This document shows positions 1 to 6,279 of a stretch of 7,219 nt of DNA, one piece after another. Source of the stretch: JBDNDK01 sp046719185 (GTDB taxonomy: Bacteria > Armatimonadota > UBA5829); assembly GCA_046719185.1 (NCBI GenBank), contig JBDNDK010000123.1:1-7219 (forward strand), in the 5' to 3' direction. How positions within the stretch are numbered: position 1 is the first letter of the stretch; each line of letters starts with the position of its first letter. Under the pieces are notes generated by a model, which saw only the letters and a program-made list of their open reading frames with translations, searched no databases and was not told the DNA's origin. The position numbers and the translations under genes are program-made.

Positions 1-1113
1 TTCTGTTCCGGGCATTGGTGTGAGTATATTTATCTCATGAGAGGAAATTTTTCTTTCTGAATATGCATTTAATATAAAATTGTATGTGTCAAGTATATCT
101 TCAATTTTCTCATCATAATGACCAACCACAAAACCTAATCCACAGGCTAGTCCGTGTTTGTTAAGAGTATCAAGAGCTCTTTGGTTTATATCTACCCCAC
201 AACTGTCATTTTTTAGTTTTTTGAGTATTTTCTCTGAACCAGATTCAGCACCAAAAGTAATAAATTCAAATCCAGCTCTTTTTAATAGTATGCAGAGTTC
301 ATCATTTACAAGATTTGCTCTTACTGAGCCTCCAAATTTAACTCTTTTATTGATTTCTTTTTCTTCTATAATATCAACAATCTCTTTAAGCCTTTTTTTA
401 TCTCCAGCCAATAAGTCATCATAAAACATAATTCTTGGTATATTTGGAAATTTTTCCAATATATCTTCAATTTCTTCTACCACTCTTTTTGCACTATGAT
501 ATCTGACACCTTTCCAATATCTGCTGGATGCACAGAAACTGCATCTGTATGGACATCCTCTTGATGAAAATATATATGGAGATTGTCCTTGAACCATTCC
601 AAAATATCTATCTGGCATGGGCAGATCATCAAGATTTTCTATTTCATCTCTGCAAGGTGTTTTGATAATTTTGCCCTCATTGTCTCTATATACAATACCT
701 TTGATGCTGGAAAGTGTGCTTGCACTAAGGTTTCCAAGTGAAATGAATCTGTCAAGTATTTCAGTGAATGTTTTTTCACCTTCACCTATTACACCTAGAA
801 CTGCCTCATTAGGCAAAGTTTCTGGAAAAGCTGTTATATGGTGCCCACCGAAAATTATATTTTCAAATCCACAGGCTTGGGCTTGTCTTGCAAGACTCAT
901 CCCTTCTTCAAAATCTTGTGAAAGGCAGGAAATGCCTAGTATATCTGGCTTGAAATTTATTATTTCATTTAGATTGTGAGCACAAAAAAATGTTACATCG
1001 TCTCCAAAAACTTTTTCTGCATAAGCTTTTATATAACCAAATCCAATTGCAGAGTTGCATTGAACATCATATTGATTGCTAGCTTGAATGAGGCACACTT
1101 TTGTCTTATACAT
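1..1113 (-). CDS. B12-binding domain radical SAM protein (3' end outside window)
   Basis: The reading frame is open from an ATG at 1113 to the window edge, giving 371 codons with no stop, so the C-terminus is missing. Residues 1-130 look like a cobalamin-binding Rossmann domain: a GFGYIKAYAEK helix near 24-34, ILGISCLS (58-65), GGHH (89-92) and VIGEGEKTF (108-116), the last two typical of this family. The radical SAM domain follows, with the [4Fe-4S] motif CPYRCSFC (C187, C191, C194) and later FGAESGSEKIL (287-297). The family includes methyltransferases, cyclases and ring-contracting enzymes, and the substrate cannot be told from the sequence. An AGGAG lies about 13 nt before the ATG, which is long; an ATT start one codon earlier would be closer but is rare. 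Family assignment is confident and specific function is unknown. Confidence 0.9.
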   Translation of the reverse strand, partial: MYKTKVCLIQASNQYDVQCNSAIGFGYIKAYAEKVFGDDVTFFCAHNLNEIINFKPDILGISCLSQDFEEGMSLARQAQACGFENIIFGGHHITAFPETLPNEAVLGVIGEGEKTFTEILDRFISLGNLSASTLSSIKGIVYRDNEGKIIKTPCRDEIENLDDLPMPDRYFGMVQGQSPYIFSSRGCPYRCSFCASSRYWKGVRYHSAKRVVEEIEDILEKFPNIPRIMFYDDLLAGDKKRLKEIVDIIEEKEINKRVKFGGSVRANLVNDELCILLKRAGFEFITFGAESGSEKILKKLKNDSCGVDINQRALDTLNKHGLACGLGFVVGHYDEKIEDILDTYNFILNAYSERKISSHEINILTPMPGTE

Positions 1114-1157
1114 AATCTGAAAATATCTCCTAACCATTATTTTAATTTAAGTTTATT

Positions 1158-1185
1158 TTTATAGTTATCAGAGATATTATCGGAA
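1158..1185 (-). promoter_or_regulatory. Possible promoter of the radical SAM gene
   Basis: On the minus strand a TATAAA (1163-1158) could serve as -10 box, with a weak TTCCGA (1185-1180) 16 bp upstream. A transcript would start near 1151, about 38 nt before the ATG. The -35 match is poor, so this is only a candidate. Confidence 0.25.
1163..1183. repeat. Copy 1 of a dispersed 21-bp intergenic element
   Basis: The 21 bases here match those at 5399-5419 in the same orientation at 17 of 21 positions by eye. The core is agagatattatcgg here and agagatattattgg there. Both copies sit between genes that point away from each other, if the small ORF at 1237 is real. It could be a shared regulator site or a chance match in AT-rich DNA. 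Confidence 0.3.
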
Positions 1186-1213
1186 GCAAGCAGTTTTTTT
1201 GTTAGCAAATAGT

Positions 1214-1262
1214 GATTGTGTTAGGAGACAATCTTTATGGAAAATGAAAATCTTAACACAAT
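1214..1262. repeat. Two overlapping, mutually exclusive inverted repeats
   Basis: A 9-bp perfect inverted repeat pairs attgtgtta (1215-1223) with taacacaat (1254-1262) around a 30-nt loop. A second, 6-bp repeat pairs gattgt (1214-1219) with acaatc (1228-1233) around an 8-nt loop. They share bases 1215-1219, so in RNA only one could form at a time. On the plus strand the aggag ribosome binding site of the small ORF at 1237 begins at the last base of the long stem's left arm and lies mainly in its loop; it also lies in the loop of the short hairpin. Neither has a U-tract typical of a terminator. Confidence 0.4.
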
Positions 1263-1296
1263 TTTGGCTAAAACTGTTGCTATAAGAGGTGAATAA
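1237..1296 (+). CDS. Possible small ORF, 19 residues, unknown
   Basis: The ORF encodes MENENLNTILAKTVAIRGE and ends with TAA at 1294-1296, one base before the 3' end of the opposing tRNA gene. The support is a well-formed ribosome binding site, AGGAGA at 1223-1228, 8 nt before the ATG. The peptide is polar, with no membrane segment or signal, and I recognise no family. No plus-strand gene follows that it could lead into, since the tRNA and exporter genes are on the other strand. It could be a real micropeptide, the 5' stub of a gene lost next to the tRNA, or chance. Inverted repeats overlap its start region. Confidence 0.3.
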   Translation: MENENLNTILAKTVAIRGE

Positions 1297-1297
1297 G

Positions 1298-1373
<76 letters not shown>

Positions 1374-1413
1374 TTGTTTTTGCTTGCGAGGTATTTTTGC
1401 AAACAACAAAACA

Positions 1414-1442
1414 ATAATAATATTTTTCTAAAAAAAAATCAA
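1414..1442 (-). promoter_or_regulatory. Possible promoter of tRNA-Arg
   Basis: On the minus strand TTGATT (1442-1437) and TATTAT (1419-1414) are separated by 17 bp, matching the -35 and -10 consensus at 4/6 and 5/6. The start would be near 1407, leaving about 34 nt of leader before the mature tRNA. The surrounding DNA is almost all A and T, which raises the chance of a false match. Confidence 0.4.
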
Positions 1443-1467
1443 TATATTTTGAGAGCCAATTTTATTT

Positions 1468-2613
1468 TTATCTTCCATTTTGCTTTTTAATTAGATTAAT
1501 AAGGCTTGGATTATCTAACAATAGTTCTCTAAATCTAGCTACACTATGGCTAAACTGCCTTATTTCCATTCCCACTTTTGCAACCTCAAATAATGGAAAT
1601 ATATCAAGAGGTGATTTATGAGCAGCTCTCATTGCTGATATGAAATTTTTATGCAGTTCTTCTGTCCAATCTTGCTCTTTATTTTTTAGATTGTCAATAC
1701 TGCCCTCTTTAAGCGATTTAATAATTGCAGCATATAGATTTATGCTTGGTTCAAGAGAAGAAAGCAAAATATCATATACTTTTGCATCATTGTGTATATA
1801 TTCTGGGTGATCTTCTAATATCATTTTTGTATCTGTGAGGATTCTGTGTGCCGAAAGATGAATGCTATTTATTATTCCGTGCAGTTCTTCTAATACCGGA
1901 GTTATTTCTATTTTATGCACCGCTAAATACTGTTTCACATTTGCAGATTCCTTAAACCAAGTTAAATGGTCATTTGCTCGTTCAAATTCTCGCTCATTTA
2001 ATTTCCATTGTTCTAATTCTTTGATTGCTTCTTCATAATTCCTTGTGCAAAATATATTAACTGCATTTCTAAACTCATTTAATGATTTTTCAGCAATTCC
2101 ATATACTTTCTTAGGATATAAATCTTCAACCTTTGGCCACCAGATAAAGGCATTTACTAATGAGGCAACAACCACACCTATTGCAGTAACTAAAAATCTT
2201 TCAGTGGCATATCTATATATATCTCTTCCTTCATCATATCTGCCAAATATCACAACCACAATTGCTGCAGCAAGCACTAGTGAATCCATCCATTTAAGAG
2301 TGAGGCAAATCCACATCACAACAACCACTGCAAGACCCGCAAGCAGTGGTTCAAAGGCTTTAGGAATATAATGCTCTACCAATATTATAGTCAATACAGC
2401 TATCACTGCACCAATGAAAGTTGCCTGAAGTCTATCAAGACCTTTTCTGAAGGTTTGAAGTATAGTAGGAGACATTACTATTACAGCAGCAACACCCGCA
2501 AGCATAGGCTCAGGTATCTTAAATGCATTGCATATTGCATAAGATATTGCAACAGCAATACCTGTTTTCCAAACTCTTGCACCTATCCTTGGCAGTTTTT
2601 TTGATTGTTCCAT
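1468..2613 (-). CDS. Aromatic acid exporter (ArAE/FUSC) family membrane protein
   Basis: 381 residues. The N-terminal 160 hold about six hydrophobic segments (near 15-32, 36-54, 64-80, 86-105, 110-124 and 138-158) ending in FIWWPK. The opening KLPRIGARVWKTGIAVAISY and the MSPTILQTFRKGLDRLQATFIGAVIA stretch (seen near 47-72) resemble the Bacillota ArAE_1 family of which B. subtilis YqjA is a member. Residues 165-381 lack membrane segments, are predicted helical and should be cytoplasmic, as in the ArAE_1 C-terminal domain. Family relatives are thought to export aromatic carboxylates or other organic anions; the substrate here is unknown. No clear Shine-Dalgarno precedes the ATG. It stands apart from the upstream operon, behind a 97-bp gap with a nested inverted repeat. 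Confidence 0.85.
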   Translation of the reverse strand: MEQSKKLPRIGARVWKTGIAVAISYAICNAFKIPEPMLAGVAAVIVMSPTILQTFRKGLDRLQATFIGAVIAVLTIILVEHYIPKAFEPLLAGLAVVVVMWICLTLKWMDSLVLAAAIVVVIFGRYDEGRDIYRYATERFLVTAIGVVVASLVNAFIWWPKVEDLYPKKVYGIAEKSLNEFRNAVNIFCTRNYEEAIKELEQWKLNEREFERANDHLTWFKESANVKQYLAVHKIEITPVLEELHGIINSIHLSAHRILTDTKMILEDHPEYIHNDAKVYDILLSSLEPSINLYAAIIKSLKEGSIDNLKNKEQDWTEELHKNFISAMRAAHKSPLDIFPLFEVAKVGMEIRQFSHSVARFRELLLDNPSLINLIKKQNGR

Positions 2614-2626
2614 GTGAGGTTTCTAC

Positions 2627-2686
2627 AACTAATATTTGCTATGATATATCATTATTTAAGATTATGGCATAGCTTCATTATTAGTT
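2627..2686. repeat. Nested inverted repeat just upstream of the exporter start
   Basis: An outer perfect 8-bp pair, aactaata (2627-2634) and tattagtt (2679-2686), encloses an inner perfect 6-bp pair, gctatg (2638-2643) and catagc (2668-2673). The 12-bp palindrome atgatatatcat (2641-2652) overlaps the inner arm. The repeat ends 13 bp before the exporter ATG at 2613. It has no U-tract in either direction, so it looks more like an operator or a 5' leader fold than a terminator for the glutaredoxin operon. Confidence 0.4.
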
Positions 2687-2710
2687 ATAGGGAAAAATAT
2701 AAAAACCTGC

Positions 2711-2947
2711 TTATTTATAGTGTTTTTCCAAATATGCTATGATTGCATCATCATCATCTGCTATTATTGTGCCGTCTTCACATACAAGAGTTGGGATTCC
2801 CGATTGACCTGATAGTTCAATAAGTTCTTTTCTGTCTGGTTTTGCTCTTGGAACATTTATGTTGATGTAGTCTATTCCCATCTCACTCATTTTCATTCTT
2901 ACTCTTGCACAATACGGGCACCATTCAGCTTGATATAATTTTAGCAT
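2711..2947 (-). CDS. Glutaredoxin-like thiol-disulfide protein
   Basis: 78 residues, the usual size of a one-domain glutaredoxin. The thioredoxin fold is visible: beta strand MLKLYQ, dithiol active site CPYC (C10, C13) after AEW, a helix RVRMKMSEMG, strand DYININV, then SGQSGIPTLV with the cis-proline at P52. It ends in EDGTIIADDDDAIIAYLEKHY, where the TVxD-like turn of glutaredoxins is replaced by a run of four aspartates that may contact glutathione or another thiol. A GGAGG (2954-2958) lies 6 nt before the ATG. It is the last gene of the ATP-grasp, aminomutase, glutaredoxin set, 21 bp behind the aminomutase stop. It could reduce a disulfide in a partner enzyme, or be a general redox protein. 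Confidence 0.9.
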   Translation of the reverse strand: MLKLYQAEWCPYCARVRMKMSEMGIDYININVPRAKPDRKELIELSGQSGIPTLVCEDGTIIADDDDAIIAYLEKHYK

Positions 2948-2968
2948 TTTCTGCCTCCGTATGGATAT

Positions 2969-3892
2969 TTAAATTTTATGTTTTTTGCCTTTGAAATCTG
3001 TGTAGCAGTCAGTATTTGCAGACCAAAAACCCAATGGAACAGGTATTTTCCCGCTTCCATCAGGTGCATCTATAACATAAGTAGGATATGCAAGCCCAGA
3101 AATTTTTTTTCTCAGCTCTGTCATTATTTCTATTTCCTGCTCAAATGGAACCGTGAAATGCTCAGCTCCCGGAACAGGATCACATCTGTATATATAATAT
3201 GGTCTTACACCATTTTCTATTAACTCATTGAATAGTCTATATAGAACATCAACATCATCATTTATATCTTTTAAAAACACTGTCTGAGAATATAATATTG
3301 CACCAGACATTCTCAGTTTTTTAATTGCAGATTTTGTTATGTCTGTGAGTTCAGAAAAATGTTCAAAATGAATACCAATGTATATGGGTTTGTCTATTTG
3401 AGAAATCACTTTTAATTTTTCATTAGTTATCAATGATGGGTCTGCAGATGGTGCTCTTGTGCCGATTCGTATTACTTTTATGTTATCAATCTTGTTTATC
3501 ATATTCAGCACATTTGCAAATATATCATTTGGTACTATAAAAGGATCACCGCCAGATAAAATAATTTCTGAGATTTGTGTGTTTTCTCTTAAATATTTTT
3601 CCCATATATCAATTTGATTTTTATCTGCATGACCACCTGATTCATTTCCAACTCTTCTTCTTCTGGTGCAAAATCTGCAGTATGCCGCACATTCTGTGGT
3701 GATTAAACAGAGCACTCTATTGCCATATTTGTTTATAATTCCCGGCACCACTTCGTGTTCATCTTCCAAAAGTGGATCAGATTTCAAATGACAAGATTGA
3801 ATCTCTTCTATTATTTGTTGTTGAAATTGAAGCCTAATAGCAGGCTCTATAGTCATTAAATCACTTATATGTTTTGATATTTTTTCTTGCAT
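2969..3892 (-). CDS. Compact lysine 2,3-aminomutase family radical SAM protein
   Basis: 307 residues. The [4Fe-4S] motif is CAAYCRFC (C68, C72, C75), followed by TRRRR; R77 matches the substrate-binding arginine R134 of Clostridium subterminale KamA. SGGDP (113-117) follows. YRCDPVPGAEHF places D238, and YVIDAPDGSGKIPV places D275 and K282. Recalling KamA D293, D330 and K337, the spacing is identical (37 and 44 residues), so the PLP lysine and both side-chain-binding aspartates of lysine aminomutases are kept. Known chemistry is L-lysine to beta-lysine using SAM, PLP and the cluster. It lacks about 55 N-terminal residues and the C-terminal zinc/oligomer region of KamA, so it is shorter than EpmB too. 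It lies 39 bp behind the ATP-grasp gene. The ribosome binding site is weak (AGGG about 16 nt upstream). Substrate is inferred. Confidence 0.9.
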   Translation of the reverse strand: MQEKISKHISDLMTIEPAIRLQFQQQIIEEIQSCHLKSDPLLEDEHEVVPGIINKYGNRVLCLITTECAAYCRFCTRRRRVGNESGGHADKNQIDIWEKYLRENTQISEIILSGGDPFIVPNDIFANVLNMINKIDNIKVIRIGTRAPSADPSLITNEKLKVISQIDKPIYIGIHFEHFSELTDITKSAIKKLRMSGAILYSQTVFLKDINDDVDVLYRLFNELIENGVRPYYIYRCDPVPGAEHFTVPFEQEIEIMTELRKKISGLAYPTYVIDAPDGSGKIPVPLGFWSANTDCYTDFKGKKHKI

Positions 3893-3931
3893 AGTAATAT
3901 TATTATAACCCTGTATTTAGATTAATAACCT

Positions 3932-5272
3932 TCAATCATTCTCTTCAATACATGGAGATATCACAGCAGATTTCATTCCGTGTATTATCTTTTTATTATT
4001 AGGACATGCTGTAGCCATCACTCCAGCCAGTTCTGCATTATCATTGCTTACAAAATAATACGGGCACAGCCTCACTTTTGCTTTCATTTCAGCTATTTCT
4101 TTTGAATTTTCAATATAATGCTCAATTTTTATTGTTTCACTTTCTGCAAATGGCTGCAGCACCCAAGGTGATGATGTGAAATCATTTAGAGCACTATCAA
4201 CTGCATCAGCCCAGCTTTCCTGAGACATATCATGACCTACTATAACTCCTCTTGAACCCCATGCAAGAGGAGAGAACCCAGATGGTTTAATTACTAGCAT
4301 TCTTTCTTTTTGAGAACCATATTTTATCACTTTCCAATCTTGAATTGGCATATTTTTCCATTTGAATCCACAAATTTCTGAATGTGGAGGAACCGGTCTG
4401 CTGTCTAATATATATGTCGGTGAAATATACTTAGAAAGTATTTCAAATGTTTCAGCTCCAAGATTATTAAGCCAATACTCTTTAAGCACTGGATGATGAA
4501 TGAAAGCTAAGAGCATTTTTTCTTCTAGATTATGCTTTAATGGTGGTGTAATAGATATACTTTTCTTTTTTGCTGCGTATGCTATCAGTTCAGATTTTGG
4601 TATGTTAAGCAAATCAAAAAGCTCATAAAATCTATATGTAATATCTATTTTAAGTTTTCCGTTGCCAGTTTGAATATAAATATTCTCATCTTCAAAAATA
4701 ATCTCAGATGGATGGATGGTGTATGCTTGAATATCAATATTTCTCAGCTCATCTGCAAGATATTTCATTTCAGGAAGATAATCAGATGATTCATCAGATA
4801 CTACTATTGCACACACAGGATTTTCATTATTACATACATCTTTCAGAATCTTAGCAAATCCCTGCACCATACCATCATTCCCACCAACAAGCTGGTATCC
4901 TTTATCAGAATAATACTTAGATAAATTTGCAAGATGACCCATACCACCGGGCACGCTGTCTAGTTCTGTGATAACAAGATTATCTTTGCCAATCAAAATA
5001 TCTGGTCTAATAATTCTAGGCACAGATTTTTTGTGATATTTCATTCTGGTTTGCCTTATCACATCATCTGGCTTGCCAATATCCAAATAATGGCTAACCC
5101 AAGTATAATCAGAGCCAAAATATAGGCTATTGCAGGCTTTATAAAATTTGAGTATATGGTTTCCTAGATTATTTAACAGTTCAATTTGTTTCTTTGTTAG
5201 CTTAAAAGGCTCAACAGCAATCAGATGATGTCTGATATCTGCATCAATATTTGAAACACCAGCCTCTTTCAT
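3932..5272 (-). CDS. ATP-grasp-like ligase family protein (glutathionylspermidine synthase-like)
   Basis: 446 residues from the ATG at 5272; a TTG one codon earlier is also open, but GGAG at 5281-5284 sits 8 nt before the ATG. No membrane segments are seen. Features resemble circularly permuted ATP-grasp ligases: RPDILIG near 89-95, TELDSVPGGMG (102-112), DITYRFYELFDL (210-221), a nucleotide-loop-like VIKPSGFSP (327-335) with WGSRGVIVG, WVLQPF (370-375), and a late KAKVRLCPYYF with a possible metal or phosphate-binding arginine. Known relatives join a carboxylate to an amine with ATP hydrolysis, as in glutathionylspermidine synthase; the substrates here are unknown. It is the first gene of the set with the aminomutase and glutaredoxin, which suggests it could use the aminomutase product. 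Superfamily is fairly likely, function is inference. Confidence 0.65.
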   Translation of the reverse strand: MKEAGVSNIDADIRHHLIAVEPFKLTKKQIELLNNLGNHILKFYKACNSLYFGSDYTWVSHYLDIGKPDDVIRQTRMKYHKKSVPRIIRPDILIGKDNLVITELDSVPGGMGHLANLSKYYSDKGYQLVGGNDGMVQGFAKILKDVCNNENPVCAIVVSDESSDYLPEMKYLADELRNIDIQAYTIHPSEIIFEDENIYIQTGNGKLKIDITYRFYELFDLLNIPKSELIAYAAKKKSISITPPLKHNLEEKMLLAFIHHPVLKEYWLNNLGAETFEILSKYISPTYILDSRPVPPHSEICGFKWKNMPIQDWKVIKYGSQKERMLVIKPSGFSPLAWGSRGVIVGHDMSQESWADAVDSALNDFTSSPWVLQPFAESETIKIEHYIENSKEIAEMKAKVRLCPYYFVSNDNAELAGVMATACPNNKKIIHGMKSAVISPCIEEND

Positions 5273-5280
5273 CAAAATAT

Positions 5281-5284
5281 CTCC
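5281..5284 (-). promoter_or_regulatory. Ribosome binding site deciding the ATP-grasp protein start
   Basis: GGAG on the minus strand (ctcc on plus) lies 8 nt before ATG 5272 and 5 nt before the alternative TTG 5275. Spacing and codon strength both favour the ATG. Confidence 0.6.
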
Positions 5285-5315
5285 ATCTTGCTAATTTTTA
5301 TTGGGAACATATTAA

Positions 5316-5343
5316 TACATATTATTAGTATTTATAATGTCAA
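5316..5343 (-). promoter_or_regulatory. Possible promoter of the ATP-grasp/aminomutase/glutaredoxin operon
   Basis: A perfect minus-strand TTGACA (5343-5338) is followed after 16 bp by TATGTA (5321-5316). The -35 is exact while the -10 matches only half of the consensus. A start near 5308 would leave a 5' leader of about 35 nt. No other promoter is apparent inside the operon. Confidence 0.4.
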
Positions 5344-5398
5344 TACAAGATTACCCAACACATCTATAATTAGCACTTAAAATATAAACATATTCATC

Positions 5399-5419
5399 AG
5401 TTGCTAGAGATATTATTGG
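5399..5419. repeat. Copy 2 of a dispersed 21-bp intergenic element
   Basis: Matches 1163-1183 at 17 of 21 positions, same orientation. It sits between the divergent ATP-grasp and coiled-coil genes, 110 bp upstream of the latter's GTG. The rest of the 5276-5529 gap shows only promoter-like boxes and AT-rich sequence. Confidence 0.3.
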
Positions 5420-5468
5420 CACAATTCATATAATTACTATTAAAATACACTAGTTCACCCGAATATAC

Positions 5469-5497
5469 TTGATGGGTATAAAAGATAAATATAAAAT
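5469..5497 (+). promoter_or_regulatory. Likely sigma-70-type promoter of the coiled-coil gene
   Basis: TTGATG (5469-5474) and TAAAAT (5492-5497) are spaced by exactly 17 bp and match the consensus at 4/6 and 5/6. Transcription would begin near 5504, giving a short leader that carries the GGAGG at 5517-5521. Confidence 0.5.
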
Positions 5498-5516
5498 TTT
5501 TATAAATTAGAGTTTT

Positions 5517-5521
5517 GGAGG
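5517..5521 (+). promoter_or_regulatory. Ribosome binding site deciding the coiled-coil protein start
   Basis: GGAGG lies 8 nt upstream of GTG 5530. The in-frame TTG at 5515-5517 overlaps this site and has no ribosome binding site of its own, so the shorter reading from GTG is preferred. Confidence 0.8.
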
Positions 5522-5529
5522 ATTCACCT

Positions 5530-6273
5530 GTGAGTGAAAACCCAGATAAAGATAAATTAATGGATCTGATGCAAAAGCTTCATAGAGCTCAAAAGCAAAT
5601 TGCAGGATTAAAAGAAAAAAGCAAATTGCTTGAGATGCAATACAAAGATGCAAAAGAAAGAGAGCAGAATAATAATGAGCTTGTGATGGAGCTAATTGAA
5701 AGGCAAAGAGAGCTGAATGTGATGCTAAATAGAGCAAATATTATGCTAAATAGAACTCAAGAAGCTATGGCTCTCACTTCATTGGAATTCAATGAGATGG
5801 CAAAAGCTCTTCCCGAGCCTAAAAAAGCAGAATGGGCAGAGAGAGTTGAAAGAATAAATGAGCTTTTCAAAAAAACAGGTGTGCAGGATGCTGATATAGC
5901 TAATCTTCCAGATAACAGCACATCAATTTCAAACGGATTCAGCAAAGATGAGCTGAAAAAAGAATCTAAAGAAGTATTTGGCAAAAAGCAAGGATTATGG
6001 GGAAAGCCAATCAAAGATCAACCTCAGAAAGTGGAAGCTGAAATAGTTGAGGAAAAAACACAAGAAGTAAAAAAAGAAGAGCATGAAATAATCGACCATA
6101 AAGAAACTGAAACCTCATCAGAAAAAAACAAAACTGATGAAGCTAAACTTGATGAAGTTTTAGACAGTTACACTCAATCTCAAGAAAAGCCTTCAGAGTC
6201 TGAATCAGAATCAGTTTCCACAACAGATGATTCCAATAACAAAAAACCTTGGTGGAAGATAATTTCAAGCTGA
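5530..6273 (+). CDS. Coiled-coil protein with acidic disordered tail, unknown function
   Basis: 247 residues from the GTG at 5530. Residues from about 8 to 90 form a long heptad-patterned helix rich in K, E, Q and L, including two adjacent seven-residue units, MLNRANI and MLNRTQE. A short region with ALPEPKKAEWAERVERINELF follows. Residues from about 120 to 237 are low-complexity, rich in E, K, S, D and T, and probably disordered. The protein ends in KKPWWKIISS, a basic and tryptophan-rich tip that might dock to a membrane or partner. No enzyme motif, signal peptide or helix-turn-helix is visible. Similar coiled-coil plus aromatic-basic tails occur in some plasmid and phage DNA-binding proteins, but those carry an N-terminal HTH that is absent here. 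It has its own promoter and faces the MEMO gene, 6 bp away. I do not recognise the family. Confidence 0.8.
   Translation: MSENPDKDKLMDLMQKLHRAQKQIAGLKEKSKLLEMQYKDAKEREQNNNELVMELIERQRELNVMLNRANIMLNRTQEAMALTSLEFNEMAKALPEPKKAEWAERVERINELFKKTGVQDADIANLPDNSTSISNGFSKDELKKESKEVFGKKQGLWGKPIKDQPQKVEAEIVEEKTQEVKKEEHEIIDHKETETSSEKNKTDEAKLDEVLDSYTQSQEKPSESESESVSTTDDSNNKKPWWKIISS
5722..5763 (+). repeat. 21-bp tandem repeat encoding one coiled-coil heptad twice
   Basis: Two adjacent 21-bp units begin with the identical 12 bases atgctaaataga, at 5722-5733 and 5743-5754, and encode MLNRANI and MLNRTQE. The unit length is exactly one heptad, so the coiled-coil register is kept. It looks like a recent or conserved internal duplication. 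Confidence 0.6.
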
Positions 6274-6279
6274 TTTATA

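Noticed and set aside
158..1164. Three plus-strand reading frames (158-424, 617-979, 976-1164)
   Set aside because: They lie mostly antisense to the radical SAM gene, have low-complexity S/F/L-rich products, no ribosome binding sites and no family resemblance.
1374..1467. Terminator between the exporter and tRNA genes
   Set aside because: A run of nine T on the minus strand is present, but no GC stem precedes it; the run is better used as promoter spacer for the tRNA.
2045..2604. Two plus-strand frames (2045-2371, 2371-2604)
   Set aside because: Antisense shadows of the exporter gene with S/T/Y-rich products and no translation signals.
2978..3223. Plus-strand 81-residue frame
   Set aside because: Antisense to the well-supported aminomutase gene.
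5515..5529. Longer start (TTG 5515) for the coiled-coil protein
   Set aside because: The TTG overlaps the GGAGG that is ideally placed for GTG 5530.
5507..6014. Two minus-strand frames (5507-5737, 5757-6014)
   Set aside because: Antisense to the coiled-coil gene, which has a promoter, ribosome binding site and heptad pattern.
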